64,000 nt of DNA from Marinobacterium litorale DSM 23545. Its GTDB lineage: Bacteria > Pseudomonadota > Gammaproteobacteria > Pseudomonadales > Balneatricaceae. Every line of letters starts with the position of its first letter. Within the stretch, counting starts at the first letter, position 1. Of this stretch, positions 36,424-44,555 are shown piece after piece. A program made the translations under genes and the position numbers. Below the pieces are notes generated by a model, which saw only the letters and a program-made list of their open reading frames with translations, made no database searches and had not been told where the DNA came from. The DNA lies in contig NZ_AUAZ01000001.1 of assembly GCF_000428985.1 (NCBI RefSeq), positions 62,001 through 126,000 of the forward strand, written 5' to 3'.

Positions 36424-37493
36424 AAAGCCTAGCGTTGAGAAGGCAAGCGGGTATCTCGCTGATTGAGCTGATGATCTCCATGGTTATCGGTTTGATTCTG
36501 GTGTTGGGTGTGGTTCAGGCGTTGGTAATGAGCAGGTCTGCAGTTGTCAGTCAGGAGAGTATGGCGGGTATTGCGGAGAATGCGCGTATCGCGTTCGAAA
36601 TTATGAACCGAGAACTGCGCATGGGAACGCTTACCGGGGTGACGGCTAACTCGGTCACTTTTGAGGCCGAAAATGGAGCAACCCTCACCTACGCGGTTAA
36701 CGGGACCGATTTAGAGGTCAGTGGTAGTCCGCTGGTTGATGGCATTAATGGTTTTTCGGTGGCTTTTGGATACCGACCAACCGCCGGTAGTGACAATATT
36801 GTGTATTCTACCAACCCGGCTGATTTGCCGGCAGACTTGTCTGATGTGCTTCTTCTTCGGCTTGGATTGACGCTAGCGGACCCTGAGGATAGTGGGTCCG
36901 ATTTGCATATGGGGCAGCGCACCATCACTCACACAGTCGCGCTGCGTGAACCTCTGCTAGCCGCCATTTCTGGTATAGCCTCTGGGTCCGGCGGCGGATC
37001 CGGTGGAGGTGGTTCCGGCGGTGGAGACTCCGGTGGCGGTGATTCCGGTGGTGGAGATTCCGGTGGCGGGGATTCCGGCAGTGGAGATTCCGGTGGTGGA
37101 GATTCCGGTGGCGGGGATTCCGGCGGTGGAGATTCCGGTGGCGGTGATTCCGGTGGCGGGGATTCCGGCAGTGGAGATTCCGGTGGTGGAGATTCCGGTG
37201 GCGGGGATTCCGGCGGTGGTGATCCCGAGACGTGTATGCTCACGGTGTCAGGGAGCGCTCAGCATAAGAATTCCGTTATGACGGTATCTGTCGATGGGGC
37301 TGAGGCGACATCGTGCAATGCATACGAGACCGGCTCCGGCAGCAATAAGCGAGCGGTTTACAATTGCAGTGTGGGCAGTACCGAATCTGGCCTGAGCATC
37401 TCAGTTTTTGATGACCACGGCAGTGGCGCGACACGGAGTGATACGCTCTCTTGCGCCGGAGATAGCTCGGTAGAGCTGGTGCTTGACTTCTAA
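36420..37493 (+). CDS. pilW: Minor pilin PilW with Gly-Ser-Asp repeat linker and extra C-terminal domain
   Basis: A 357-residue prepilin with leader KSLALRRQAG and ISLIELMISMVIGLILVLGV, followed by a PilW body (ENARIAFEIMNRELR...LLLRLGLTLADPED) up to about residue 185. There follows a flexible linker of thirteen GGGDS-type pentapeptides plus a final GGGDP, and then a novel domain of about 85 residues with four cysteines and beta-strand character. Ordinary PilW ends after the first body. The linker would hold the extra domain away from the pilus tip, perhaps for adhesion. It overlaps pilV by four bases. Confidence 0.85.
   Translation: MKSLALRRQAGISLIELMISMVIGLILVLGVVQALVMSRSAVVSQESMAGIAENARIAFEIMNRELRMGTLTGVTANSVTFEAENGATLTYAVNGTDLEVSGSPLVDGINGFSVAFGYRPTAGSDNIVYSTNPADLPADLSDVLLLRLGLTLADPEDSGSDLHMGQRTITHTVALREPLLAAISGIASGSGGGSGGGGSGGGDSGGGDSGGGDSGGGDSGSGDSGGGDSGGGDSGGGDSGGGDSGGGDSGSGDSGGGDSGGGDSGGGDPETCMLTVSGSAQHKNSVMTVSVDGAEATSCNAYETGSGSNKRAVYNCSVGSTESGLSISVFDDHGSGATRSDTLSCAGDSSVELVLDF
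37017..37226 (+). repeat. 15-bp tandem repeat inside pilW
   Basis: Fourteen consecutive 15-base units of type GGTGGCGGGGATTCC encode GGGDS/GSGDS. Units 4-7 are identical to units 10-13, showing a 90-base (six-unit) duplication. The repeat is in frame, so copy changes alter the linker length without breaking the protein. Other reading frames across it are also open, an effect of the repeat. Confidence 0.95.
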
Positions 37494-37504
37494 GGAACGG
37501 ACGA

Positions 37505-37894
37505 ATGAAGAGAGATCAAGGCTTTACACTGATTGAGTTAATGATTGTTGTTGCTATCGTTGCGATTATAGCGGCAGTTGCTTTGCCCTCCTATTTTGCG
37601 CAGGTACGAGATTCCAAGCGTACAGAGGGGCAGGTGGCTTTGATGGATTTGGCCCAGCAGCTTGAGCGCTGTTTTACCCAGGACAATAGTTATAACGGCG
37701 CAAGTTGCCCGGCAGAAGGCGCGAATGGCAGCACCGAAAGCGGTTACTATGATCTGGAGATTGTGGCTGCGTCGACCGATGCCACCACTTATACGTTAAC
37801 GGCAACGCCTACATTTGATGACCCGGACTGCGGTACCTTGACGCTTACCCAGACCGGAAGCAAAACCGCCAGTGGTGGCGGCGACTGTTGGTAG
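37505..37894 (+). CDS. pilE: Type IV pilin-like minor pilin PilE
   Basis: A 129-residue prepilin with leader MKRDQG and [25 protein letters not shown], then VRDSKRTEGQVALMDLAQQLERCFTQDNSY, as in PilE of the fimU-pilVWXY1Y2E cluster. The C-terminus has a cysteine pair (DPDCGT...GGDCW). It lies before pilX here, whereas PilE is last in Pseudomonas. Confidence 0.88.
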   Translation: MKRDQGFTLIELMIVVAIVAIIAAVALPSYFAQVRDSKRTEGQVALMDLAQQLERCFTQDNSYNGASCPAEGANGSTESGYYDLEIVAASTDATTYTLTATPTFDDPDCGTLTLTQTGSKTASGGGDCW

Positions 37895-37917
37895 TTAATT
37901 AAAACCGGGAATCCCAG

Positions 37918-39135
37918 ATGGAACGAATCAGATCCAAAGAGAGTGGGGCGGCTTTGATCATCGGGATGATTATCCTGACGATTATGGCTATTGCCGGTAT
38001 ATCCATGATGGATACGACACTGCAGGACGAGCGCAAGACCAGTAATGCCAACGCCAGGCTTCAGGCCTTTCTGGCAGCGGAGGCGGGCGTTAACGCGGCC
38101 CGGGACTATGTGCTCTCGCTGTCCGACTGGGACCCCAGCGGGTGCACGGTAGGTGATGCGTTCAATAGCATGTCGGGCGTTTCCTATGACAGTACCAATG
38201 GAACAAGCTACACCGTTACCATCAATGCCTGTAATTCCGACAGCGTTGAGTTGGCGAGTGTCGGTTCTCAGACGGGTACGAACTCTACGCGCACGATTTC
38301 GTTTCTGATGATGGCCGCTTCGGACCCGCCTGGTGGTGATCCTCCCGCTGCGATTACCTGTCTTGGCGGCCCCTGCACAATTGATCCGGGTAATGGCAAT
38401 GATGCGCCTATTGATGGCCGTGACCACGATATGCCGGAAGACGGTTGCAGTGGTAACAGCTGCTGGATGGATCCGATTGAAGGCGGCGATGCCATTCCTT
38501 CGGTCTACCTGGACGACCCTGACAACAGTACGCTTGTTGGTGCCCCGGGTGCGAGCAAGACATCTTTCTGTGGTCAAGACAGTAGCGATCCTACCTCGAC
38601 GGTATGTGGGAACGATATAAACACCACCGCTGTTTGGGATGCGGGCGATTATCCGGATGACCCTGATACGGGTGAATCGACAGCGCCGACTCAAGAGCAG
38701 TACTTTGGCGATAGTTCGTTGCTGGGGGATGTGCTTTCAAAAGCAGAAAGTGCTAACTCCACCTTGGGCACCCACGATACGCCCAAGGTGACCAAGATCG
38801 ATACGGACACCAGCGTGAGCGGGAATAGCTATAACGCGGGGTATCTCGTGGTGGATGGGGCCGAGTTCAGCCGCAGTGGTACCGGTGTTTACGTAGGGCT
38901 GGTCGTTGTAACTGGCTGCGGAACGATCGCTAATAGCGGTAACTTTGTGGTCTATGGCGCTATCATTATTGATGGTACCGGGTGTGGTGATGACTATCAG
39001 CCCGTGACCGGAAACGGTACCATCGATGTCAAATACAGCTCGACAGCGCTGGGCTTTGTCAGCGGTTTTATCTTCGCTGGTGATCCTTACGTGGATGACT
39101 GGGTCGAGAGTATTGATCGTGCATCGGATGCCTGA
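37918..39135 (+). CDS. pilX: PilX-like minor pilin with long C-terminal region
   Basis: A 405-residue protein with an N-terminal ESGAALIIGMIILTIMAIAGISMMDTT, the atypical PilX/GspK leader region, then QAFLAAEAGVNAARDYVLS, the PilX N-terminal domain. From about residue 140 it continues with an unusual aspartate-, glycine- and cysteine-rich stretch and a C-terminal block of beta repeats (GYLVVDGAEFSR, GVYVGLVVVTGCG, NFVVYGAIIIDGTG). It is twice the usual PilX length. No PilY1 adhesin follows, so the extension may supply tip function. The stop lies in a hairpin. Confidence 0.75.
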   Translation: MERIRSKESGAALIIGMIILTIMAIAGISMMDTTLQDERKTSNANARLQAFLAAEAGVNAARDYVLSLSDWDPSGCTVGDAFNSMSGVSYDSTNGTSYTVTINACNSDSVELASVGSQTGTNSTRTISFLMMAASDPPGGDPPAAITCLGGPCTIDPGNGNDAPIDGRDHDMPEDGCSGNSCWMDPIEGGDAIPSVYLDDPDNSTLVGAPGASKTSFCGQDSSDPTSTVCGNDINTTAVWDAGDYPDDPDTGESTAPTQEQYFGDSSLLGDVLSKAESANSTLGTHDTPKVTKIDTDTSVSGNSYNAGYLVVDGAEFSRSGTGVYVGLVVVTGCGTIANSGNFVVYGAIIIDGTGCGDDYQPVTGNGTIDVKYSSTALGFVSGFIFAGDPYVDDWVESIDRASDA

Positions 39136-39150
39136 TCATTGGATCAGGCA
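39129..39150 (+). terminator. Hairpin at the end of the minor-pilin operon
   Basis: TGCCTGATC, loop ATTG and GATCAGGCA form a perfect nine-base stem that includes the pilX stop codon. The following TTGAATTCC is not a strong T-tract, so termination may be partial. Confidence 0.45.
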
Positions 39151-39184
39151 TTGAATTCCATGGTTTGGCCTGGAAGTTTTTCTT

Positions 39185-39712
39185 TTGTTATCACAAGCGG
39201 TTAGTAAAGCGCCCTCTCCCAATTGCGATGACCGCCCGGGAGAGGAGATCTCCCTCCTTGTCGTTCACAATATCAGCCTTCCCCCGGGCCAGTTCGGCGG
39301 CCCGGGTATCCGGCAGCTGTTCACCAACTGCCTGGATCCCGACGAGCATCCCTTCTACCGTGAAATCCATGAGCTGCGCGTCTCTGCCCATCTCCTGATT
39401 GACAGGGAAGGACAGGTAATCCAGTTTGTGCCCTTCGAAAAGCGGGCTTGGCATGCGGGCGTTTCTCAGTTTGAAGGGCGCGAGCGTTGCAACGATTTCT
39501 CCATCGGTATTGAGCTGGAGGGCGCGGATGACATTCCCTACACGGATATTCAGTATCAGGTGTTAGCGGATGTTACGCGCGAGTTGATGGCGCTTTACCC
39601 CGAGATAACACCGGATCGAATTGTTGGGCATTGTGATATTGCGCCTGGACGTAAGACCGACCCGGGGCCCGCGTTTGATTGGGAGCGGTATAGAAATTTA
39701 ATTATCGGCTGA
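39185..39712 (+). CDS. ampD: 1,6-anhydro-N-acetylmuramyl-L-alanine amidase AmpD
   Basis: A 175-residue cytoplasmic zinc amidase of peptidoglycan recycling. PSPNCDDRPGEEISLLVVHNISLPPG, RVSAHLLIDREG, AWHAGVSQFEGRERCNDFSIGIELEG and VGHCDIAPGRKTDPG carry the zinc-binding histidines and aspartate. The start is uncertain: a TTG at 39185 preceded by GGAAG eight bases upstream is the best choice, but the family usually has a few more residues with a tryptophan before PSPN. It is followed by a double REP-like element. Confidence 0.9.
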   Translation: MLSQAVSKAPSPNCDDRPGEEISLLVVHNISLPPGQFGGPGIRQLFTNCLDPDEHPFYREIHELRVSAHLLIDREGQVIQFVPFEKRAWHAGVSQFEGRERCNDFSIGIELEGADDIPYTDIQYQVLADVTRELMALYPEITPDRIVGHCDIAPGRKTDPGPAFDWERYRNLIIG

Positions 39713-39718
39713 TCAGGT

Positions 39719-39780
39719 TTTCCGGATTTCGCTTCGCTGCATCCGGGCGAAGACGCCAATTACGTTCCTTCCGGGCTACA
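39719..39780. repeat. REP-like palindromic element
   Basis: TCCGGATTTCGCTTCGCTGCATCCGGG is an imperfect palindrome, followed by a second CCTTCCGGGCTACA half-element. The same TTCGCTTCGCTG core occurs at 61380 and a variant at 31032. Confidence 0.6.
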
Positions 39781-39870
39781 TTCGCGAATGATTTTCACTT
39801 ATTATTAACCTTTGATTTTGCAGGTGCACAGCGCCGGGTGGGTGTTTGTGCCGGAGTGATCAGGGGACCT

Positions 39871-40920
39871 ATGCGCGAGTTATTGGCGGTTGATGGGCTG
39901 AAATGCGCTTACCAGGGCCAGCCGGTTTTGGAGTCTGTCAGTTTTACGATAGAAGAGGGCGAGATCGCGTGTTTACTGGGTCCAAGTGGTTGCGGTAAGA
40001 CGACGGTCCTGCGGGCAATCGCCGGCTTTATCGAGTTGCAGGCCGGTTCAATTCGGATTAACGGCGAGACGATTAGCAGTGCGCAGAGCATTGTGCCTCC
40101 AGAGCGTCGTGGAATGGGGATGGTTTTCCAGGATTACGCTCTATTCCCTCATTTGAGTATTGCGGACAACATCGCGTTTGGACTCAAGGGATTAAGCCGG
40201 CCCGAGAAAAATGCGGTGGTCGATGAGGTTCTGGCGCTGGTTGAGTTGCCAGACCTTGCCAAGCGCTACCCTCACGAGTTATCCGGTGGTCAGCAGCAGC
40301 GCGTTGCGCTGGCCCGTGCACTCGCGCCCAAGCCGCGTCTATTGTTGATGGATGAGCCGTTCTCCAATCTGGATACGGACCTGAGGCGTCAGCTTTCAGG
40401 TGAGATGCGCCGAATCCTCAAGAAGCAGGGCATCGCGTCGATCATGGTGACCCATGACCAACAGGAAGCGTTCACGATCAGTGACCGCCTGGGTGTTCTG
40501 TCGGCGGGCCGCGTGCAGCAGTGGGGGACTCCCGAAGAGCTGTTCTACCAGCCCAGTACACCTGAGGTCGCTGCGTTTGTTGGCAAGGGCGTTATGGTGG
40601 AAGGGAAGGCACTGGCGGCTGATCGGCTTCAGTGTGAGCTGGGTGATTTGGAGTTTGCCGAGCCTTTTGGTCCGGCGGATCTGGACGGTTGTCCGGTTCG
40701 CTTGTTTTTGCGCCCTACCGATATCCAGCTGTCGCGGGATGGTGGTGTGGAGGCCGAGGTGCTCAGCTGTGAATTCCAGGGGAGTCAGACCCTTTATCGA
40801 CTGCGTTTGGACTCCGGGTTGGAGCTGGAGTCAGTTGAGGGGGGAATGCACCGTTACCCGATAGGTGAGCGGTTATGTGTTCATGTCGCTCCACATCGGC
40901 CGATTGTGTTCTTCAGTTAA
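39871..40920 (+). CDS. ABC transporter ATP-binding protein (FbpC/PotA-like), orphan
   Basis: A 349-residue importer ATPase with Walker A GPSGCGKTT, Q-loop FQDYALFPHL, signature LSGGQQQR, Walker B LLLMDEPFSNLD and H-loop MVTHDQQEAF, then a TOBE-type C-terminal domain (VRLFLRPTDIQLSRDG). The closest family pattern is Fe(III) or polyamine/sulfate importers. No permease or binding-protein gene is nearby, so its partners must be elsewhere. AGGGGA just upstream supports ATG 39871 over an in-frame GTG 33 bases earlier. Confidence 0.85.
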   Translation: MRELLAVDGLKCAYQGQPVLESVSFTIEEGEIACLLGPSGCGKTTVLRAIAGFIELQAGSIRINGETISSAQSIVPPERRGMGMVFQDYALFPHLSIADNIAFGLKGLSRPEKNAVVDEVLALVELPDLAKRYPHELSGGQQQRVALARALAPKPRLLLMDEPFSNLDTDLRRQLSGEMRRILKKQGIASIMVTHDQQEAFTISDRLGVLSAGRVQQWGTPEELFYQPSTPEVAAFVGKGVMVEGKALAADRLQCELGDLEFAEPFGPADLDGCPVRLFLRPTDIQLSRDGGVEAEVLSCEFQGSQTLYRLRLDSGLELESVEGGMHRYPIGERLCVHVAPHRPIVFFS

Positions 40921-40930
40921 GAGAGGTCTT

Positions 40931-41560
40931 ATGTCTAATCGCCACCCACTGAAAGTGGGTCTCACCGGCGGTATCGGCAGTGGTAAGAGCGCCGCCGCCA
41001 GCCTGTTCGCGGCGCTTGGCGTTGATGTTGTCGATTCCGATGTGGTGGCGCGACAGGTGGTCGAGCCGGGTGAGGCGGCGCTTGATGAGATCGCTCTCCG
41101 CTTTGGGCCTGAGATTCTGCTCGCTTCCGGGGAGTTGAATCGTCGGGCGTTGCGGGAGATTATCTTTAATGATCCGGAACAGAAGCGCTGGCTCGAAGCG
41201 CTGTTGCATCCGTTGATCCGCGCGCGCACGGTTCAGGCGCTCGACTCATCAAGCTCTGCCTATGTGATACTGGTATCGCCGCTGCTCTTTGAGAGTGGTC
41301 AGGATGCGTTGGTTGATACGGTGGTTGTGGTTGATGTTGATGAGGCACACCAGCTTGATAGAACGAGTGCGCGGGATGAGGTTGATGCAAGACAGGTGCG
41401 CAGCATTATGGCGACTCAGCTGGCCGCTGAAGCGCGCAGGGCGCGCGCCGATTATCTCATTGATAACCGTGGAGACCTGGGCGCGCTGGAGAGTCAGGTG
41501 GCCAGTCTTCATCGGAAGCTGCTAGCATTGGCGCAAATGCGAGAGAAGGGAGCAGAGTAA
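40931..41560 (+). CDS. coaE: Dephospho-CoA kinase
   Basis: A 209-residue P-loop kinase with [16 protein letters not shown] near the N-terminus, [22 protein letters not shown] and VSPLLFESG, all standard CoaE motifs. It catalyses the last step of coenzyme A synthesis. The start [10 protein letters not shown] at 40931 follows GAGAGG and gives the usual length. Its stop shares a base with the yacG start, the conserved coaE-yacG pair. Confidence 0.96.
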   Translation: MSNRHPLKVGLTGGIGSGKSAAASLFAALGVDVVDSDVVARQVVEPGEAALDEIALRFGPEILLASGELNRRALREIIFNDPEQKRWLEALLHPLIRARTVQALDSSSSAYVILVSPLLFESGQDALVDTVVVVDVDEAHQLDRTSARDEVDARQVRSIMATQLAAEARRARADYLIDNRGDLGALESQVASLHRKLLALAQMREKGAE

Positions 41561-41772
41561 TGGGTCGCGAGATCAAGTGCCCTCAATGCGGCAAAGCGAC
41601 AGTGTATAGCACCGATAATCCGTTTCGGCCTTTTTGCAGCAAGCGCTGCCGGTTGATCGACCTGGGCGAGTGGGCGAGCGAGGGGTACCAAATAGCCTCA
41701 GAGCCTGGCCTTGATGATTACAGTACAGGTCTGGAGCCGGAAGAGCAGCCATTTACACCGACGCGGCATTAA
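41560..41772 (+). CDS. yacG: DNA gyrase inhibitor YacG
   Basis: A 70-residue zinc protein with [11 protein letters not shown] and [16 protein letters not shown], giving the C-X2-C...C-X3-C cluster that binds zinc, and a flexible acidic tail. YacG binds GyrB and blocks DNA binding in E. coli. It overlaps coaE by one base and ends at a REP-like element followed by a terminator. Confidence 0.95.
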   Translation: MGREIKCPQCGKATVYSTDNPFRPFCSKRCRLIDLGEWASEGYQIASEPGLDDYSTGLEPEEQPFTPTRH

Positions 41773-41775
41773 TTT

Positions 41776-41809
41776 TCCCGGCATCCGCTGGCGCTTCTGC
41801 CGGGCTACA
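41776..41809. repeat. REP-like palindromic element
   Basis: CCCGGCATCCGCTGGCGC...TGCCGGG (41777-41804) with the trailing CTACAA is the same type as at 10492, between yacG and the shared terminator. Confidence 0.7.
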
Positions 41810-41821
41810 AAATAAGGACAC

Positions 41822-41849
41822 AAAAAAGAGCGCCGGAGCGCTCTTTTTT
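41822..41849. terminator. Bidirectional terminator between yacG and rpsA
   Basis: AAAAAAGAGCGC, loop CGGA and GCGCTCTTTTTT form a perfect 12-base stem with A and T tracts on both sides, so it can end both the coaE-yacG transcript (plus) and rpsA (minus). Confidence 0.92.
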
Positions 41850-41872
41850 AATGCCTGCAGAAAGACTGGATA

Positions 41873-43555
41873 TTAGTCTTTCTGGCTGGCCAGTTGCTGC
41901 TTGATCAGGTCGCCGATAGTGGTCGGACCGGCCACTTCAACTTCCTGGTTACGAACAGCGTTGATCGCTTCTTTCTCTTCAGCCTGATCTTTCGCACGGA
42001 TAGACAGGTTGATGCTGCGGTTGCGACGGTCAGCGCCAGTGATCTTGGCTTCAACGTTTTCACCGACAGACAGCACAGTGCTGGCGTCTTCGATGCGGTC
42101 AGTCGAGATCTCGGCAACCTTCAGGTAGCCTTCGATGCCTTCTGCCAGATCGATGACTGCACCCTTGGCGTCAACGCTCTTGACCGGAGCGGTTACGATA
42201 GAGCCTTTCGGGTGAGCTGCCAGGAATTCGCTGAACGGATCCGAAGCGAGCTGCTTGATACCCAGAGAGATACGCTCTTTCTCAGCGTCGATGGACAGGA
42301 TAACCGCGTCCACTTCTTCGCCTTTCTTGAACTGACGCAGCGCAGTTTCCGGATCCGCATCCCAAGAGATGTCGGACATGTGAACCAGGCCGTCCAGGTC
42401 GTTATCCAGACCAACGAAGATACCGAAGTCGGTGATGGTCTTGATAGTGCCGCTGACACGGTCGCCGGCAGCGTACTGCTCGGAGAAGCCAACCCACGGG
42501 TTCTGGGTGCACTGCTTGATACCCAGGGAGATGCGGCGACGCTCTTCGTCCACATCCAGGATCATCACTTCTACCTCGTCACCGATGTTAACGATCTTGG
42601 ACGGGTGGATGTTCTTGTTGGTCCAGGACATTTCGGAAACGTGTACCAGGCCTTCAACACCATCTTCGATGGAAGCGAAGCAGCCGTAGTCGGTCAGGTT
42701 GGTGACGCGAGCGGCAACCTTGGAGCCAGCCGGGTAACGAGCCTTGATGTCATCCCACGGATCAGCAGACAGCTGCTTGAGGCCCAGGGAGATACGGCCA
42801 CTTTCTTTGTCGAACTTGATGATCTTGACGGTGATCTCGTCGCCCGGAGTCAGCATTTCGCTCGGGTGGGAGATACGCTTCCAAGCCATATCGGTGATGT
42901 GCAGCAGGCCGTCAACACCACCCAGATCGATGAATGCACCGTAGTTGGTGAGGTTCTTGACGAAACCTTTAGCGATCTGACCTTCTTCCAGGGTAGCCAG
43001 CAGCTCTTCACGCTGAGCGCTGTTAGCTTCCTGCAGAACCGCGCGGCGAGAAACAACGATGTTGTTACGCTTCGGGTCCAGCTTGATCAGTTTGAATTCC
43101 AGCTCTTTGCCTTCCAGGTGGTCAACGTCACGGATCGGGCGCACGTCAACCAGAGAGCCCGGCAGGAAGCCCTGGATGTTGTTGATGCTGACAGTGAAGC
43201 CGCCTTTGACCTTGCCGGAGATGTAACCTTTGACGGTTTCTTCGGCTTCGAACTTGGTCTGCAGAACTTCCCATGCTTCAGCGCGCTTCGCCTTTTCGCG
43301 GGACAGACGGGTTTCACCGAAGCCATCTTCAACCGCTTCCAGCGCGACCTTAACGGTGTCGCCGACTGCGATTTCGAGTTCGTTGGCATCGTTGATGAAC
43401 TGTGAACGCGGGATAACGGCTTCAGATTTGAGGCCTGCGTTTACAGTTACCCAGTCGCTGTCGATATCGACAACTTCACCCATGACCAGGGTGCCCGGGG
43501 TCATAGCTACGTTTTGCAGGGATTCTTCAAACAGTTCAGCAAAGCTTTCGCTCAT
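41873..43555 (-). CDS. rpsA: 30S ribosomal protein S1
   Basis: A 560-residue protein with six tandem S1 OB-fold domains; repeats are visible as [41 protein letters not shown] and [21 protein letters not shown] with following [14 protein letters not shown] ends. S1 unfolds mRNA on the ribosome and helps initiation. Length equals the usual gammaproteobacterial S1. The roughly 200-base upstream region has no gene and probably holds its promoter and autoregulatory leader. Confidence 0.98.
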   Translation of the reverse strand: MSESFAELFEESLQNVAMTPGTLVMGEVVDIDSDWVTVNAGLKSEAVIPRSQFINDANELEIAVGDTVKVALEAVEDGFGETRLSREKAKRAEAWEVLQTKFEAEETVKGYISGKVKGGFTVSINNIQGFLPGSLVDVRPIRDVDHLEGKELEFKLIKLDPKRNNIVVSRRAVLQEANSAQREELLATLEEGQIAKGFVKNLTNYGAFIDLGGVDGLLHITDMAWKRISHPSEMLTPGDEITVKIIKFDKESGRISLGLKQLSADPWDDIKARYPAGSKVAARVTNLTDYGCFASIEDGVEGLVHVSEMSWTNKNIHPSKIVNIGDEVEVMILDVDEERRRISLGIKQCTQNPWVGFSEQYAAGDRVSGTIKTITDFGIFVGLDNDLDGLVHMSDISWDADPETALRQFKKGEEVDAVILSIDAEKERISLGIKQLASDPFSEFLAAHPKGSIVTAPVKSVDAKGAVIDLAEGIEGYLKVAEISTDRIEDASTVLSVGENVEAKITGADRRNRSINLSIRAKDQAEEKEAINAVRNQEVEVAGPTTIGDLIKQQLASQKD

Positions 43556-43754
43556 GAAAATGTCCTATTTTGCGCCGGGTAACCCCAATTTGGTCGGTTT
43601 TTCCGGCTTGCCAGCCTGTATCGTCAGCTATACAGGGTCGGTTATCGATAGTCATCCACAGCCCCACCGCGCTGACGTAGGTGGATCGCAGATGATAAAG
43701 TGGCAAAATTATACAGATCGGGCCGCTTCGTGAACAGCCCTAACGTGAATGGGA

Positions 43755-44546
43755 TCAGCCTGCCGGGCCAGTGCTCAAACTGGCTTGCAGCTTTTTGCGC
43801 AGCGGGATCTGACAGGGCGGAAGCACGATATCCAGGTCTGCCTGAATCGCCTCCGACAGGTTTACAGAGTCGGGGTTCTCGAACCAGCGGGCGATATCCC
43901 GGGCTTCCTGGGCATTATTGGCTGCCAGCTCGACGGCGTTGCCGACGCAGAAACCGTAGGTGACCAGTTCTTCATCGATCAGCTCTTCACGCTGCCCATG
44001 GTCAAGCAACATGCGATTCGCTTCCATAAAGCGCTCATATTCCAGCAGGGCGGCGCTGGCCATCATCTCTATCCAGAACTTGCTGTAGCCCTGGGCTTCC
44101 CGCAAGTTGCCGATCTTTCTGGCGAGCTCCTGGCGAGTGCGTTCCAGCTCCTGGCTCAGCGTCTCTGGTGCGAACTGCTCATTCAGCGACTTGTACTGCT
44201 CCAGGGAATCCACCTGCTCCTCAAGTTGCGTTATCTGGTACTTCAACGCTTCGTTTTCGTCGAGCAGTTTTTCCTTGTCTTTTAGCAGGCCATCGATCAC
44301 CTTCTCAACGGGCGACAGGTCATCTTCTGCAAAGGTGGCAGGGACTTGCTTTGCCCCCAGTTCGCCGGTCGACTCGGTGTAGGGGCTCACCGGTATAATC
44401 TCAAAGCCGAATTTTTGCAGTATCTCTTCGTTAGCTTGTTGCTGCGCTTGAATTGAATCCCAATAGACGAAAACAGCTGTGCCAATTGAGCCCAGCACCA
44501 AGGGCACCGCAACGGCGAGAACAATCGCTGTTTTACTGATTTTCAT
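43755..44546 (-). CDS. Membrane-anchored coiled-coil protein of unknown function
   Basis: A 263-residue protein with one N-terminal transmembrane helix (residues 6-30), a periplasmic or cytoplasmic coiled coil (about residues 75-155, EKLLDENEALKYQITQLEEQVDSLEQ), and a C-terminal helical part with two cysteines (GFCVGNAVELAANNAQEARD, LPPCQIPLRK). I recognise no family. It is nine bases downstream of prc in the same direction, so co-transcription with the periplasmic protease is likely. Confidence 0.7.
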   Translation of the reverse strand: MKISKTAIVLAVAVPLVLGSIGTAVFVYWDSIQAQQQANEEILQKFGFEIIPVSPYTESTGELGAKQVPATFAEDDLSPVEKVIDGLLKDKEKLLDENEALKYQITQLEEQVDSLEQYKSLNEQFAPETLSQELERTRQELARKIGNLREAQGYSKFWIEMMASAALLEYERFMEANRMLLDHGQREELIDEELVTYGFCVGNAVELAANNAQEARDIARWFENPDSVNLSEAIQADLDIVLPPCQIPLRKKLQASLSTGPAG

Positions 44547-44555
44547 TCCTTTGCC

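Noticed and set aside
37017-37226. Regularly repeated units suggesting a CRISPR array
   Set aside because: The 15-base units are contiguous without spacers, keep the reading frame and encode GGGDS; they are a coding tandem repeat within pilW.
41894-43405. A 503-codon open frame antisense to rpsA, and similar long antisense frames opposite dnaX, prc and icd
   Set aside because: These mirror the codon bias of highly expressed or GC-rich genes on the other strand, have no ribosome sites and match no protein family, while the sense frames are certain.
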